Translations under genes and position numbers: made by a program | Part shown: piece after piece, positions 1 through 8,325 of the stretch | How positions within the stretch are numbered: position 1 is the first letter of the stretch | Layout: every line of letters starts with the position of its first letter | Source of the DNA: Crocinitomicaceae bacterium | GTDB taxonomy: Bacteria; Bacteroidota; Bacteroidia; Flavobacteriales_D; Crocinitomicaceae | Direction: 5' to 3' | Assembly: GCA_016709005.1 (NCBI GenBank) | Contig: JADJEU010000004.1 | Location: 186,001 to 250,000 of the forward strand | Length of the DNA: 64,000 bases | Notes under the pieces: model-generated | The model's database searches: none | Seen by the model: only the letters and a program-made list of their open reading frames with translations | What the model was told of the DNA's origin: nothing

Positions 1-158
1 AAAACCGGGACATCCTCTGCTCTTAAATCTGCAGAATATATTTCTTCAATGTCTTTGGTACGGACTTCAAAGTTGAGTCCAAGTCCTTTCAAGAGCTCTT
101 GCCGGCGAGGTGATTTGGAGGCAAGAATAATTTTTTTATTTTGGAGATTTTCGAGCAT
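1..158 (-). CDS. maf: Maf-like nucleoside triphosphate pyrophosphatase, N-terminal part
   Basis: Partial gene whose end lies outside the window. Reading the minus strand from the ATG at 156-158 gives 52 residues beginning MLENLQNKKIILASKSPRRQ. The ASxSPRR signature is the substrate-binding loop of the Maf/Ham1-like house-cleaning pyrophosphatases, which hydrolyse non-canonical or modified NTPs to NMPs in the cytoplasm. It lies 103 bases downstream of the UbiA-type prenyltransferase on the same strand. The family call is firm from the motif; which Maf subfamily (dTTP/UTP or m7GTP) cannot be told from this fragment. Confidence 0.9.
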   Translation of the reverse strand, partial: MLENLQNKKIILASKSPRRQELLKGLGLNFEVRTKDIEEIYSADLRAEDVPV

Positions 159-174
159 AGGGTTTAAAGCTATT

Positions 175-262
175 GCACAAAGGTGCACAAAGAAAAAGAA
201 GTTTCACAAAGAAAAAAGCCATAAAAATTAGCTCACAGATGCCACTGATGTTCACAGATATT
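175..262. repeat. Degenerate short-word repeat between maf and ubiA
   Basis: The spacer holds three near copies of CACAAAG (about 177, 186 and 204) followed by two copies of TCACAGAT (about 233 and 251). No gene is seen in it. Such word-repeat text is known in intergenic DNA of Bacteroidota; here it may be only a decayed low-complexity spacer. Confidence 0.4.
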
Positions 263-1167
263 TACAAAAACAATGGAATCAACAAGCCAAAAAACATGGC
301 CAATTTCAGAAGATTTGAAGACATTAAAAACCTGGATCTATTCATATAGTTAGGCAACACGACAAACGATGCCACTATTGCCAGCAAGGTCAAAGCCAAT
401 AAATAGATTGCGATATTGACAACACCTGTCACATTATCAACACTAAAAAAAATCAGGCTCTTATACAGAAAATAAGACAACGGCGCAACAGCAATGATAT
501 AAAGAAGGATCAAAACAATTTTTGTTTTTCCAATACCAAAAACAATCGGCATGGATTTACTGTTCAATAATAAATCACCTTTGATATCGGCCATATCTTT
601 AACGATCTCTCGAATCAGATTTAACCAAAATGCATACAGCGCAAAAGACAGAACGATTGCGCCGCGATAATCGAAGATTGAAATATAATTGTTGTAAAGC
701 AATATATAGAGCGGCACAATTCCTGTGAGGAATGCTACAATGACATTTCCAAGAATCAAGGTACGTTTGAAATACATGGAATAAAACCAAAGCAAGTTGA
801 TGGTAACAAAAGGTATAATGGCCATAAACCAGTTGTCATACTTCCAGCCCAGATACATGGCAATTAAAAGCCCCACAGAATTAAAAACCCAATTAAAAAC
901 AATAGCCCATCTGCGTTTGATGTACTTGTCAATAATCAAGAGTTCTGGTTTATTGACGCGATCTGCCTTTACGTCAAAATAATCATTGATAATATTACCT
1001 GCAGCAGCAATCAGTAGAGTGGAAAAAACAAGGGTTAAAAACTCTGGTTTAAGAGCTTCACGAAACCCGTTTTGCGCAACATAGATCTGAAACACCGCCA
1101 TCGTCAGCGCAATCACCGCTAAGTTGAGCGGCCGGATTAATCTGAAGAAGTGCCAGAGTGCGTTCAT
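262..1167 (-). CDS. UbiA-family membrane prenyltransferase (geranylgeranylglycerol-phosphate geranylgeranyltransferase-like)
   Basis: A 301-residue protein with about eight or nine hydrophobic segments. It carries the first aspartate-rich UbiA motif, NDYFDVKADRVNKPE (about residues 61-75), and a second, weaker Asp region near DMADIKGD (about 191-198). These bind Mg2+ and the prenyl diphosphate. UbiA enzymes move a polyprenyl group onto an aromatic or glycerol-phosphate acceptor in the inner membrane. Bacteroidota copies next to maf are usually annotated as geranylgeranylglycerol-phosphate geranylgeranyltransferase-like, but the acceptor is not shown by the sequence; MenA is an alternative. 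The start follows the porE-like stop by 11 bases, suggesting co-transcription. Confidence 0.8.
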   Translation of the reverse strand: MNALWHFFRLIRPLNLAVIALTMAVFQIYVAQNGFREALKPEFLTLVFSTLLIAAAGNIINDYFDVKADRVNKPELLIIDKYIKRRWAIVFNWVFNSVGLLIAMYLGWKYDNWFMAIIPFVTINLLWFYSMYFKRTLILGNVIVAFLTGIVPLYILLYNNYISIFDYRGAIVLSFALYAFWLNLIREIVKDMADIKGDLLLNSKSMPIVFGIGKTKIVLILLYIIAVAPLSYFLYKSLIFFSVDNVTGVVNIAIYLLALTLLAIVASFVVLPNYMNRSRFLMSSNLLKLAMFFGLLIPLFL

Positions 1168-1178
1168 TGTTTTATTTG

Positions 1179-3194
1179 CTATATCGCTGTAATTTTATAA
1201 ACGGTTCTTCTATTTTTTTGATGTGCCGCTTTTTTCTCTTTGTCTGTCGTCATCTTTTCAATTTCTTCATCCGTGACAACCGGTTGTGTTTCACCGTATC
1301 CTTTGTAGGTCATGCGTTCTTTTGGAATACCTTTTGAAATCAGATATTCGTAAACGGCTTTTGCACGGTTATGACTTAATTCCAAATTATGTTTGTCATC
1401 GCCTTGCGTATCGGTGTGTCCCTGAAGTTCAATTTTCATGGTTGGATTATCGTTCAGGTATTGTGCAAGTTTATCCAACTCAACATAAGAAACTGCTCTT
1501 AAATTGTACGAGTCTAAATCAAAGAAAACATTTTCAAGAGTCACTTCACCACCTACAACATCCATAACCAAAGGCACATCCTGATGATAGGGTTCTGTCG
1601 AATTTTCAGGAACTGTGAGATTAAAATTTACCGAGTACGGTAGGTAACCCTCTTTCTCAACAAACAAACCATAATCCTTATTAATTGGCAATGTTACCAG
1701 AAATCCTCCAGTTTTAGAGTCAGAGTAAGAATACACCATTTCTTTTCCAGTTTCCAGATCAACCAATCTGAATTGAGCTCCTAGTTTTACATTTGTTTTG
1801 GAATCAAAAACAGTTCCCGTCATATAGATAGTTTTGGTTGGACGGATTGAAACAGGCATTTCAAATTCATATAAATCCAACTCACCCAATCCCCCTTCAC
1901 GGTCAGAAGCAAAAACAGCAAGACTTCCATCTGCGTAAACAACCAATGAATTTTCATTGTTGTGCGTGTTGATCGGATATCCGAGGTTGACTGGATCACT
2001 CCAGCTTCCATCAGGTTGTAAAGTCGTCATGTATAAATCATAACCACCCATTCCTACATGACCATTAGAGGAAAAATAAAGTGTTTTTCCATCGGGGTGA
2101 ATGAAACAAGATTGTTCTGACTGTGATGTATTAATATTGTCTGGTAATTTTTTTGCTTCGCTCCACGATCCGTCTTCATTCATTTTAGAAACATAAATAT
2201 CCCCGTTACGAATGTTCATTTTTCCGGTTCCTCTTACTGGTCCGCGCACAAAATAGAGTGTTTTGCCATCTGCAGAAAGTGACGGTTGTGTTTCCCAATT
2301 TTGAGTATTTACACCACCCGGTAAATTGATTGGATCATACCAGGTATTGCCCGCTTTTTGTGTAATGAAAAGATCACAACTGCCATAACCTCTTCTACCA
2401 TCACCATAAGTTCCGCGCTCAGAAATACATCCTACAAATATTAAGGTACGGCCGTCTGGTGCAAAAGTTGGAGCTCCTTCGTTGTAAGCTGTATTAATAT
2501 TTTTTGGCATAGGATCACCAGTTCCCCAATAACCTTGTTGTGTTGTACTAACAAAAAAATCTTCCTGCTGGAAACCTCTTGAATCTGTTACACGACGTGT
2601 AAATAATAATTGCTGCTGATCAACTGTAAGTGTTGGAAAGTATTCTGAATCTGCAGTATTTACCCCTGCACCCACATTGACCGGATTAAATTTTGTCGGA
2701 TTTTTTATGGCGTGAATTGCAAACTCACAATTTAAAATGATCATGTCAATTTGTGGAAGATATTCAGGATTTGCACCCGGAATTGATTTATACTTTTTAG
2801 CATGATCCAATGCATCCTGATATAAACCCTGGGACATTTCCAAAATCGCAAGATCAAAATAAACAAAACCTGTCGTTGAAATATTTGGATCAATTTCAAT
2901 GATCTTCCGGTAAGCTTCAATAGCATCCAAATTTCGTCCGATAGACATACAATATTCTGCTTTCAGAAAATAAGCATCTGTGAATAGCGGATCTTTTTCA
3001 ATCGCCTTATCTACCCAATAAATAGCGGTTTTATAATCAGGTCCACTGCCGTCAGGCGAAAGCTCACGCGTGGCAGCCATTCCCATTTCAACATATTTAA
3101 TGGCTTTCTTGCTTTTTGTATTCCATTGGCCTGGCTGGGCTATCGAGCAAGCTGCTGTCAGAAAAATAAATGCGGTCAAAACTAAATTCTTCAT
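1179..3194 (-). CDS. porE: PorE-like type IX secretion protein (TPR, PD40 propeller, CRD, OmpA domain)
   Basis: A 671-residue exported protein. Order: signal peptide (1-19) with a nearby Cys that is a weak lipobox (LTAAC); TPR-like helices (about 30-165); PD40/WD40-like propeller blades with repeated SADGKTLYFVR-type strands (about 185-445); a carboxypeptidase-regulatory-like beta domain (about 455-545); and an OmpA-type peptidoglycan-binding domain (about 555-671) with the NRAKAVYEYL helix and a final NRRTVYKI. This exact order is that of PorE, a T9SS part that ties the trans-envelope complex to peptidoglycan. Many OmpA/PD40 paralogues exist in Bacteroidota, so orthology should be tested. 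Four bases separate it from queE upstream. Confidence 0.7.
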   Translation of the reverse strand: MKNLVLTAFIFLTAACSIAQPGQWNTKSKKAIKYVEMGMAATRELSPDGSGPDYKTAIYWVDKAIEKDPLFTDAYFLKAEYCMSIGRNLDAIEAYRKIIEIDPNISTTGFVYFDLAILEMSQGLYQDALDHAKKYKSIPGANPEYLPQIDMIILNCEFAIHAIKNPTKFNPVNVGAGVNTADSEYFPTLTVDQQQLLFTRRVTDSRGFQQEDFFVSTTQQGYWGTGDPMPKNINTAYNEGAPTFAPDGRTLIFVGCISERGTYGDGRRGYGSCDLFITQKAGNTWYDPINLPGGVNTQNWETQPSLSADGKTLYFVRGPVRGTGKMNIRNGDIYVSKMNEDGSWSEAKKLPDNINTSQSEQSCFIHPDGKTLYFSSNGHVGMGGYDLYMTTLQPDGSWSDPVNLGYPINTHNNENSLVVYADGSLAVFASDREGGLGELDLYEFEMPVSIRPTKTIYMTGTVFDSKTNVKLGAQFRLVDLETGKEMVYSYSDSKTGGFLVTLPINKDYGLFVEKEGYLPYSVNFNLTVPENSTEPYHQDVPLVMDVVGGEVTLENVFFDLDSYNLRAVSYVELDKLAQYLNDNPTMKIELQGHTDTQGDDKHNLELSHNRAKAVYEYLISKGIPKERMTYKGYGETQPVVTDEEIEKMTTDKEKKAAHQKNRRTVYKITAI

Positions 3195-3198
3195 AGGG

Positions 3199-3813
3199 TT
3201 AAGGTATGTTCAAATATTTATGTGTTTGAAGTGAGATAGTCCACTCGGTATTCTTTTTAACGTAATCCAGCATGATTGGTAACACCTCATCGCGTTTATC
3301 CCATTCAGGCTGGAGATAACGTTTAGACGAAGAATTAATTTTTTGTTTTAACTCCTCAGCCCATACCAGATCATGCTTGTTAAATATAATCATTTTCAAT
3401 TCATGTGCTTTTTTGTAATTCTCTTCCAAAGGCATTTTAAATTTTTTGGGAGATAAACAAACCCAATCAAAATGGCCCTTTAATGAATATGCACCTGAAG
3501 TTTCTATTGCAATTTCTGTTCCAGCTGACCGAAGTGATTCAGTTAGCAATGTCAAATCATACATGGCCGGCTCGCCTCCGGTTATAACAACAAGTCCGGT
3601 GCCTGATTTCAAAACACGTTGAACAAGTTCAGAAACTAAAACTTTCGAATGTTTATTTGCGTCCCAGCTCTCTTTCACATCGCACCAATGACAGCCAACA
3701 TCACAACCTGCAAGCCGAATAAAATATGCAGGGCGACCAGCATAAAATCCCTCACCCTGAAGTGAGTAAAACTCTTCCATCAAAGGAAGTTCCTGATCGT
3801 TAAAATCGCTCAT
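3199..3813 (-). CDS. queE: 7-carboxy-7-deazaguanine synthase (radical SAM)
   Basis: QueE makes CDG from 6-carboxytetrahydropterin in queuosine synthesis. The 204-residue protein has the N-terminal SLQGEG substrate motif, then the cluster cysteines in AGCDVGCHWCDVKESW (CxxxCxxC; about residues 31-46), and the TGGEPAMYD radical-SAM GGE motif (about 78-86), where SAM and Mg2+ bind. The length fits the short Bacteroidota QueE form. It sits between the chaN-like and porE-like genes with 4-base gaps, so all three are probably one transcript. Tgt, which inserts the downstream precursor into tRNA in this pathway, is encoded at about 45 kb. Confidence 0.93.
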   Translation of the reverse strand: MSDFNDQELPLMEEFYSLQGEGFYAGRPAYFIRLAGCDVGCHWCDVKESWDANKHSKVLVSELVQRVLKSGTGLVVITGGEPAMYDLTLLTESLRSAGTEIAIETSGAYSLKGHFDWVCLSPKKFKMPLEENYKKAHELKMIIFNKHDLVWAEELKQKINSSSKRYLQPEWDKRDEVLPIMLDYVKKNTEWTISLQTHKYLNIP

Positions 3814-3817
3814 TCAA

Positions 3818-4675
3818 TTAGTGGGTTGTCGTCATTGTTTCAGGTACGCAAATTATAAAATCTGCCAGGCCTTTATTTTCTTCTGCCAATGCACTTACAT
3901 CTTCTTGCGTAACTGTTGATATAGTCATCATCTGTTCTATAGGTGCTGTTTTTTTCAAATAATGCAAGATACCTTCATAATTGTTGGAATGATAAGCGCC
4001 TTGATAATGAATGATTACACCATTTGGTGTCATGTTTTTTGCAATGAAGTAAGCCATTGTTGCATCTTTAATCGCTTGTGTGGTAGCCATATTTAATCCA
4101 CCGTGGTCTGAATTCAAAAGTTCTTTGTAGCAATTCACAGTTGAATCAAATTGAAATGTATTCAAAGGAACAATGTATGATTTGGCAAGATCAGAAAGAC
4201 TGTTTAAAGATTCGACACCTTTTTTGAAACACATACTTGCATAACGTCGCGGTATGTTAGTAGCTATAAAAGGAAGTTTGTTGACTTTGGCAAATTCAAA
4301 CAAAGGTTTATAATCAGTATTGTAGTTTGGCCAAAGTCTGACTTCTTCCTGAAAACTTTTTTCTGAAATATATCCGGCAAGATATTCGTCCATGATGTAT
4401 TGGTTATCTGCTTCAAACATTTCAGCACCTAAAATCAAATTTGATTTTTTATCTGCATAAATTGATTTCGTCAATTCAAATTGCAACCAATGTGAAATAG
4501 GATTGTTATGATACTCACCAAAGAAAATATATTTTTTTTCCAAAGCGGCTTTTACCATTTTATCATAATCTGCTTCACCACCTTTTGCGTTGTAAATTAC
4601 ATAAGCAGGATTTTCTTTTGACAAAGCAATAAATGAGCTACACAACAAAAGCATGCCGGCGATAATTTTTTTCAT
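3818..4675 (-). CDS. ChaN-family (DUF399) haem-binding-like lipoprotein
   Basis: A 285-residue exported protein. The start at 4675 (MKKIIAGMLLLCSSF) gives a clear signal peptide; an upstream ATG at 4711 would add twelve unlikely residues. The family motif is near FFGEYHNNPISHWLQFEL, matching the GExHxxPxHH-like start of ChaN, with GVIIHYQGAYHSNNYEGI near the C-terminus, the His/Tyr region that binds haem in Campylobacter ChaN. Enzymatic role is unknown; iron or haem uptake is inferred from the family. The signal ends near a Cys (LLLCSS), but the lipobox is weak. It is the first gene of the chaN-queE-porE group. Confidence 0.72.
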   Translation of the reverse strand: MKKIIAGMLLLCSSFIALSKENPAYVIYNAKGGEADYDKMVKAALEKKYIFFGEYHNNPISHWLQFELTKSIYADKKSNLILGAEMFEADNQYIMDEYLAGYISEKSFQEEVRLWPNYNTDYKPLFEFAKVNKLPFIATNIPRRYASMCFKKGVESLNSLSDLAKSYIVPLNTFQFDSTVNCYKELLNSDHGGLNMATTQAIKDATMAYFIAKNMTPNGVIIHYQGAYHSNNYEGILHYLKKTAPIEQMMTISTVTQEDVSALAEENKGLADFIICVPETMTTTH

Positions 4676-4947
4676 AGATACTAGAATTTGGTTTTGAAAT
4701 TGATCGATCATTCAAATTTACGCTTTTTCTAAGAACTTTAGTGGTGCTATTGGCAGTCAGCAGTCGTTAACAGACATTCGGTAGTACTCAGTTGGCAGAA
4801 TAAGTGAGATGATCATAGTTAGTGATTTGACAATCTAAACCGTCCAGGGTTTAAGCACCGTTGATTTATCATCCAGATATTTCAAACCAAGAACAGGTTG
4901 CTGATTCTTGAAACACAGACTGCCACCGCCTTACTCCTAATTGCTTA

Positions 4948-5826
4948 CTATAAAATCCCAAGCAAGTGAAAGAGCCGATCGTTTGAAAAGATCAGAAAAA
5001 CGGAAAGCGGAAATACCATATAAATTGAAACCAACCGCCAGATAGAAAACCGCAAGACGGGCCGTTTGAAGATTGTCAAAACCAAAGGTGCCAATAAAAA
5101 AATATGGACAAATGGAAAAACACCGTACATCGAATTATAGGACATGATTGTTACAAGTTCATATTCGTCAAAACTATCAAACCGCACCATAATATCTGAA
5201 TGCTTGCGAATCGTCAGGTCCGGTGGATCAAGAATCAGTGAAACAGATTTCAAATCATGAAACAGCGGACTTCTGTTTCCTCGCACCTGACCATAGTAAT
5301 CAGAACTCCAGTAATCATGATTACGCACGCGAAAGTGTTCATCTTTTGCAGAGATTACCTGATTGTGATAAGCAATGGAAAGATCCTTGGTTTCAATTGT
5401 TTCGGAAGTGCCATCTGCAAAATAATCGATGGTTAAAAAAAGAGACATGAACATTGCATACACGGCGCCAATTCTAAACCAGCGCCACTTCCAACCTGTT
5501 GTAATATTTTGAAAATAAAGCGCATCTTGCCTGGCCTCTTCTTCTTGCTGATGCTTGTACCGTGCTTTGGCAAAGACAACTTTTTCTGCAAAAATTTCTT
5601 CGTCAGATCGCAATTTTGATTTTGGCTCACTTGTTAATTTACGCTGACCTGTAAGGATTTCATATGCCTCGGTAATCTCAATAAATTTATGATGTGCATC
5701 AGCTGACGTATTTTTATCCGGATGATAATTAAACGCCATTTTTCGATACGCCTTTTTGATTGCATCCACATTGTCTGTGGGCTGCATTCCAAGAAGTTTA
5801 AAATATCGGAGGCGTTCGTCCAGCAT
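4948..5826 (-). CDS. J-domain membrane protein
   Basis: A 292-residue protein. An N-terminal J domain (about residues 7-68) contains the diagnostic HPD in YHPDKNTSADAHH, which stimulates DnaK ATPase. A charged linker (KARYKHQQEEEARQD) follows, then a membrane segment (about 118-135) and two more near the C-terminus (about 236-256 and 265-285). It lacks the Gly/Phe, zinc and substrate domains of DnaJ, so it is a class-III J protein that would recruit DnaK to the membrane. The middle soluble part, about 100 residues, is not recognised. It is flanked by spacers of 272 and 140 bases and looks monocistronic. Confidence 0.82.
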   Translation of the reverse strand: MLDERLRYFKLLGMQPTDNVDAIKKAYRKMAFNYHPDKNTSADAHHKFIEITEAYEILTGQRKLTSEPKSKLRSDEEIFAEKVVFAKARYKHQQEEEARQDALYFQNITTGWKWRWFRIGAVYAMFMSLFLTIDYFADGTSETIETKDLSIAYHNQVISAKDEHFRVRNHDYWSSDYYGQVRGNRSPLFHDLKSVSLILDPPDLTIRKHSDIMVRFDSFDEYELVTIMSYNSMYGVFPFVHIFLLAPLVLTIFKRPVLRFSIWRLVSIYMVFPLSVFLIFSNDRLFHLLGIL

Positions 5827-5966
5827 GCACTCAATTTATTCAAGAACAGATTTACAATGCAAAAACTTGAAAAAGTAAAATCTGAGTGCAGCAATTTACG
5901 AAAATGTCGAAGAATCACTGATCGCAGTACTCATTTAACAGTTGATTCAAAAAACGCCGTTAATCC

Positions 5967-6887
5967 TTATTCCTTTACAAAACATAATGGCTGCAAACCT
6001 TTGTCGAGTGTCAATAAATAAATTCCGTTTTGAAGATTGGAAACATCTATTGAATAATCTGTGCCTGCCTCACCAGCTTGAATTAGTCTTCCATCCGATG
6101 AATAAATTTGATAGAATTCAGTTTCAATATTCAGAAAGATTTTGTTGTTGGCTGGATTTGGGTAAAGAGAAACATGTTCCGTCTCAAGTTCTGTTTCCCC
6201 TAAAAGATTCACGTAATTACATGAATCCACAATGCCGGTTTCGTAATGACCGATATTGGAATCATCATAACAACGGAGGCCATAAGGTTGGTGATAATCG
6301 AGCAAAATGCCATCGAGGACAAAAGTACTGATCAAATTTTTTATATCTCCTACATATTCGATGATCTCGCTTTGACCCGTCATTGGATCATCATCATACA
6401 TCCACCCATACTCAAAACCAACAGGTTCGTAATGAACGTAAAGACGTTTTAGAGGAATTGAATTGATAGTTATGAAGTCAGTTGAATCCACAACTGTTTT
6501 AATGGAGTCAATATCAACCAAAGAAGCATCACCATAAAAACGATAATACCAAAATTCACCTGCCACGGCATCAAAATCGTACAAGAGTTGAAATTCAGAA
6601 AAATGAGCATTGTAGAAAAAAACAGAATCATTTAAGTAGTAGGTATACTCCTGCATTGGCCGTCCAGAAATGCTATATGATTTTGACTTCTGAATTTTCG
6701 AGCAAGTGATTCCATTTATTAAAGTATCATCAACTACTTCAAAAACACTGTAGGAAGTACCCGGTGTACCAAACGAACCGGTCGGAAATCCATAATCATA
6801 ATACCACGTTGCCCCAATAGGCGCCCATGTTTGAGCCTTGCTCATCAAGCCAGCAATCAAAAATAAAATCGTTAGAGATTTTTTCAT
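5967..6887 (-). CDS. Exported protein with type A T9SS sorting domain
   Basis: A 306-residue protein with an N-terminal signal peptide (MKKSLTILFLIAGLMSKAQ). The last 75 residues form a Por_Secre_tail/type A T9SS domain: VSLYPNPANNKIFLNIE, then IYSSDGRLIQ, then LQNGIYLLTL. Such tails direct proteins through the outer membrane by T9SS and are cleaved by the PorU sortase. The remainder (about 20-230) is a Tyr- and Asp-rich beta protein with no recognised catalytic motif. Function is unknown. It is convergent with nothing and is followed downstream by the J-domain gene on the same strand after 140 bases. Confidence 0.85.
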   Translation of the reverse strand: MKKSLTILFLIAGLMSKAQTWAPIGATWYYDYGFPTGSFGTPGTSYSVFEVVDDTLINGITCSKIQKSKSYSISGRPMQEYTYYLNDSVFFYNAHFSEFQLLYDFDAVAGEFWYYRFYGDASLVDIDSIKTVVDSTDFITINSIPLKRLYVHYEPVGFEYGWMYDDDPMTGQSEIIEYVGDIKNLISTFVLDGILLDYHQPYGLRCYDDSNIGHYETGIVDSCNYVNLLGETELETEHVSLYPNPANNKIFLNIETEFYQIYSSDGRLIQAGEAGTDYSIDVSNLQNGIYLLTLDKGLQPLCFVKE

Positions 6888-6973
6888 GCACCAAACAATT
6901 TTTAGTCAACTACAAAATTATTAACGGTAGATTATCAAACCCGCAGGGAGAAAGATACAGAATTTTCAAGCAC

Positions 6974-7006
6974 AAAAAAAACGTCCTGGCCAAGCCGGGA
7001 CGTTTC
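6974..7006 (-). terminator. Rho-independent terminator after rplT
   Basis: On the minus strand the stem AACGTCC(C)GGC pairs with GCC(A)GGACGTT around a small loop and is followed by eight T. It lies 30 bases past the rplT stop and closes the thrS-infC-rpmI-rplT operon. Confidence 0.85.
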
Positions 7007-7037
7007 AAACAATTAGTTGAGAGATGAATTGTCTTAT

Positions 7038-7382
7038 TTATTTTACAGAATCAACAACAGCTTTAAAAGCTTGTGGGTGATTTAAAGCTAAATCAGCCAA
7101 TACTTTTCTGTTCAATTTGATACCTTTTTTATTCACTTTTCCGATGAAAACTGAATAGCTCATTCCGTGGTTACGAGCTCCAGCGTTGATACGCTGAATC
7201 CACATTCCTCTGAATGAACGTTTCTTTTGTTTACGTCCTGAATAGGCGTGAACCAATCCTTTTTCGATTGCGTTCTTAGCTACAGTCCATACATTTTTCT
7301 TTCTTCCCCAGTAACCTTTGGCGAGTTTCATGAAGCGTTTTCTTCTTGATCTCGAGGCTACGCTGTTTACTGATCTAGGCAT
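7038..7382 (-). CDS. rplT: 50S ribosomal protein L20
   Basis: The 114-residue sequence is typical bL20: basic N-terminus MPRSVNSVASRSRRKRFMKL, then AKGYWGRKKNVWTVAKNAIE, and the WIQRINAGARNHG core. L20 is an early assembly protein of the large subunit that binds domain II of 23S rRNA, and in several bacteria it also represses its own mRNA. It is the last gene of the translation operon and is followed by a strong terminator. A spacer of 129 bases separates it from rpmI, longer than usual for this pair. Confidence 0.97.
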   Translation of the reverse strand: MPRSVNSVASRSRRKRFMKLAKGYWGRKKNVWTVAKNAIEKGLVHAYSGRKQKKRSFRGMWIQRINAGARNHGMSYSVFIGKVNKKGIKLNRKVLADLALNHPQAFKAVVDSVK

Positions 7383-7511
7383 AATTTTAAGTTGTTTTGG
7401 TAGTTAGTGTCCGTTTTAAAATGTTTGGATCTTAGTGACTAAATACCGGGTTCATTTACTTTAACCGATCCTGTTCAGGTCACTTGTATTAACAAGCTTC
7501 CCAGGATTTTT
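7383..7511 (-). promoter_or_regulatory. Structured rpmI-rplT spacer, possible L20 control element
   Basis: The minus strand directly after the rpmI stop has TCCTG pairing with CAGGA about 35 bases on, enclosing a CTTG-TTAATA-CAAG hairpin; an alternative CCTGAACAGG hairpin uses the same CAGG. L20 binds such folded mRNA in other phyla. Pairing is seen by eye only; the regulatory role is a guess. Confidence 0.25.
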
Positions 7512-7706
7512 TTACATAAGCAATTGCGCTTTCACACTTTTCATATCTGATTTGTGAACCAGACCTGGTTTTGTGAGGCGTGCTTTTCTTTTCGTTGACT
7601 TTTTGGTCAAAATGTGGCTTTTGAAAGCGTGCTTTCTTTTGATTTTGCCACTTCCAGTTACTGTGAATCTCTTCTTAGCACTGGATTTTGTTTTCATTTT
7701 AGGCAT
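7512..7706 (-). CDS. rpmI: 50S ribosomal protein L35
   Basis: A 64-residue highly basic protein starting MPKMKTKSSAKKRFTVTGSG, the bL35 signature, and containing AFKSHILTKKSTKRKARL. It is part of the large ribosomal subunit. The start is 33 bases downstream of the infC stop, and the order infC-rpmI-rplT is that conserved across bacteria. Nothing unusual in length. Confidence 0.97.
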   Translation of the reverse strand: MPKMKTKSSAKKRFTVTGSGKIKRKHAFKSHILTKKSTKRKARLTKPGLVHKSDMKSVKAQLLM

Positions 7707-7739
7707 CTTCTTCTTTATTTTATCTCAACTAATTATTAT

Positions 7740-8300
7740 TTACTTTTTCTTTGGTGCGATCATCATGATCATCTTCTTTCCATCCAATTTTGGAAGTTGT
7801 TCAACGCTTCCAAACTCTTCAAGTTCCTGAGCAAATCGAAGCAACAAAATTTCTCCGCGGTCTTTAAAAACAATCGCTCTTCCTTTAAAGAATACGTATG
7901 CTTTTACTTTTGAACCTTCTTTCAAAAAACCTTTTGCGTGATTCAGTTTAAAGTTAAAATCGTGATCCTCAGTATTTGGACCGAAACGGATTTCTTTAAC
8001 AACAACCTGCGCTTGTTTTGCTTTTATCTCTTTTTGTTTCTTCTTTTGTTCGTAAAGAAACTTTTTGTAATCAACTATCTTACATACGGGAGGTTCCGCA
8101 TTCGGCGATATTTCAACGAGATCAAGTTCTGACTCCTGCGCTTTGCGCAAGGCATCCTTAATAGACATAACTGCTGCCCCTCCGTCCCACACTACGCGGA
8201 CTTCCTGGGCATTAATACGCTCGTTTATACGGTGTGCATCTTCTTTCTGTCTGCTGAAGAATCTTCTGCCGTCTGGTCGTTTTTGTGTTTCGAATGCTAT
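7740..8300 (-). CDS. infC: Translation initiation factor IF-3 with a non-AUG start
   Basis: IF-3 keeps the 30S subunit free and checks the start codon. The frame carries the N-domain (RINERINAQEVRVV, then VWDGGAAVMSIKDALRKAQE), the linker DYKKFLYEQKKKQKE and the C-domain (RFGPNTEDHDFNFKLNHAKG). The frame has no ATG, GTG or TTG ahead of the conserved RINERI segment. The best start is ATA at 8298-8300, nine bases after an AAGGGGG Shine-Dalgarno-like run, giving 186 residues. A GTG at 8192 would cut off the first 36 residues. E. coli infC uses AUU, which IF-3 itself represses, so the same loop is inferred here. The thrS stop is 25 bases upstream. Confidence 0.88.
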   Translation of the reverse strand: MAFETQKRPDGRRFFSRQKEDAHRINERINAQEVRVVWDGGAAVMSIKDALRKAQESELDLVEISPNAEPPVCKIVDYKKFLYEQKKKQKEIKAKQAQVVVKEIRFGPNTEDHDFNFKLNHAKGFLKEGSKVKAYVFFKGRAIVFKDRGEILLLRFAQELEEFGSVEQLPKLDGKKMIMMIAPKKK

Positions 8301-8320
8301 GGTTCGTTCCCCCTTTCTTA
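8298..8320 (-). promoter_or_regulatory. infC ribosome binding site and AUA start
   Basis: AAGGGGG precedes ATA by nine bases on the minus strand. A strong Shine-Dalgarno run is uncommon in Bacteroidota, so its presence here decides the start and fits a gene with a rare initiation codon. Confidence 0.6.
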
Positions 8321-8325
8321 AGTTG

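Noticed and set aside
4712..4947. Possible small RNA or tRNA in the gap before the J-domain gene
   Set aside because: No tRNA-like fold or TTCGA loop is seen; only loose GTC/AGTC-type words occur.
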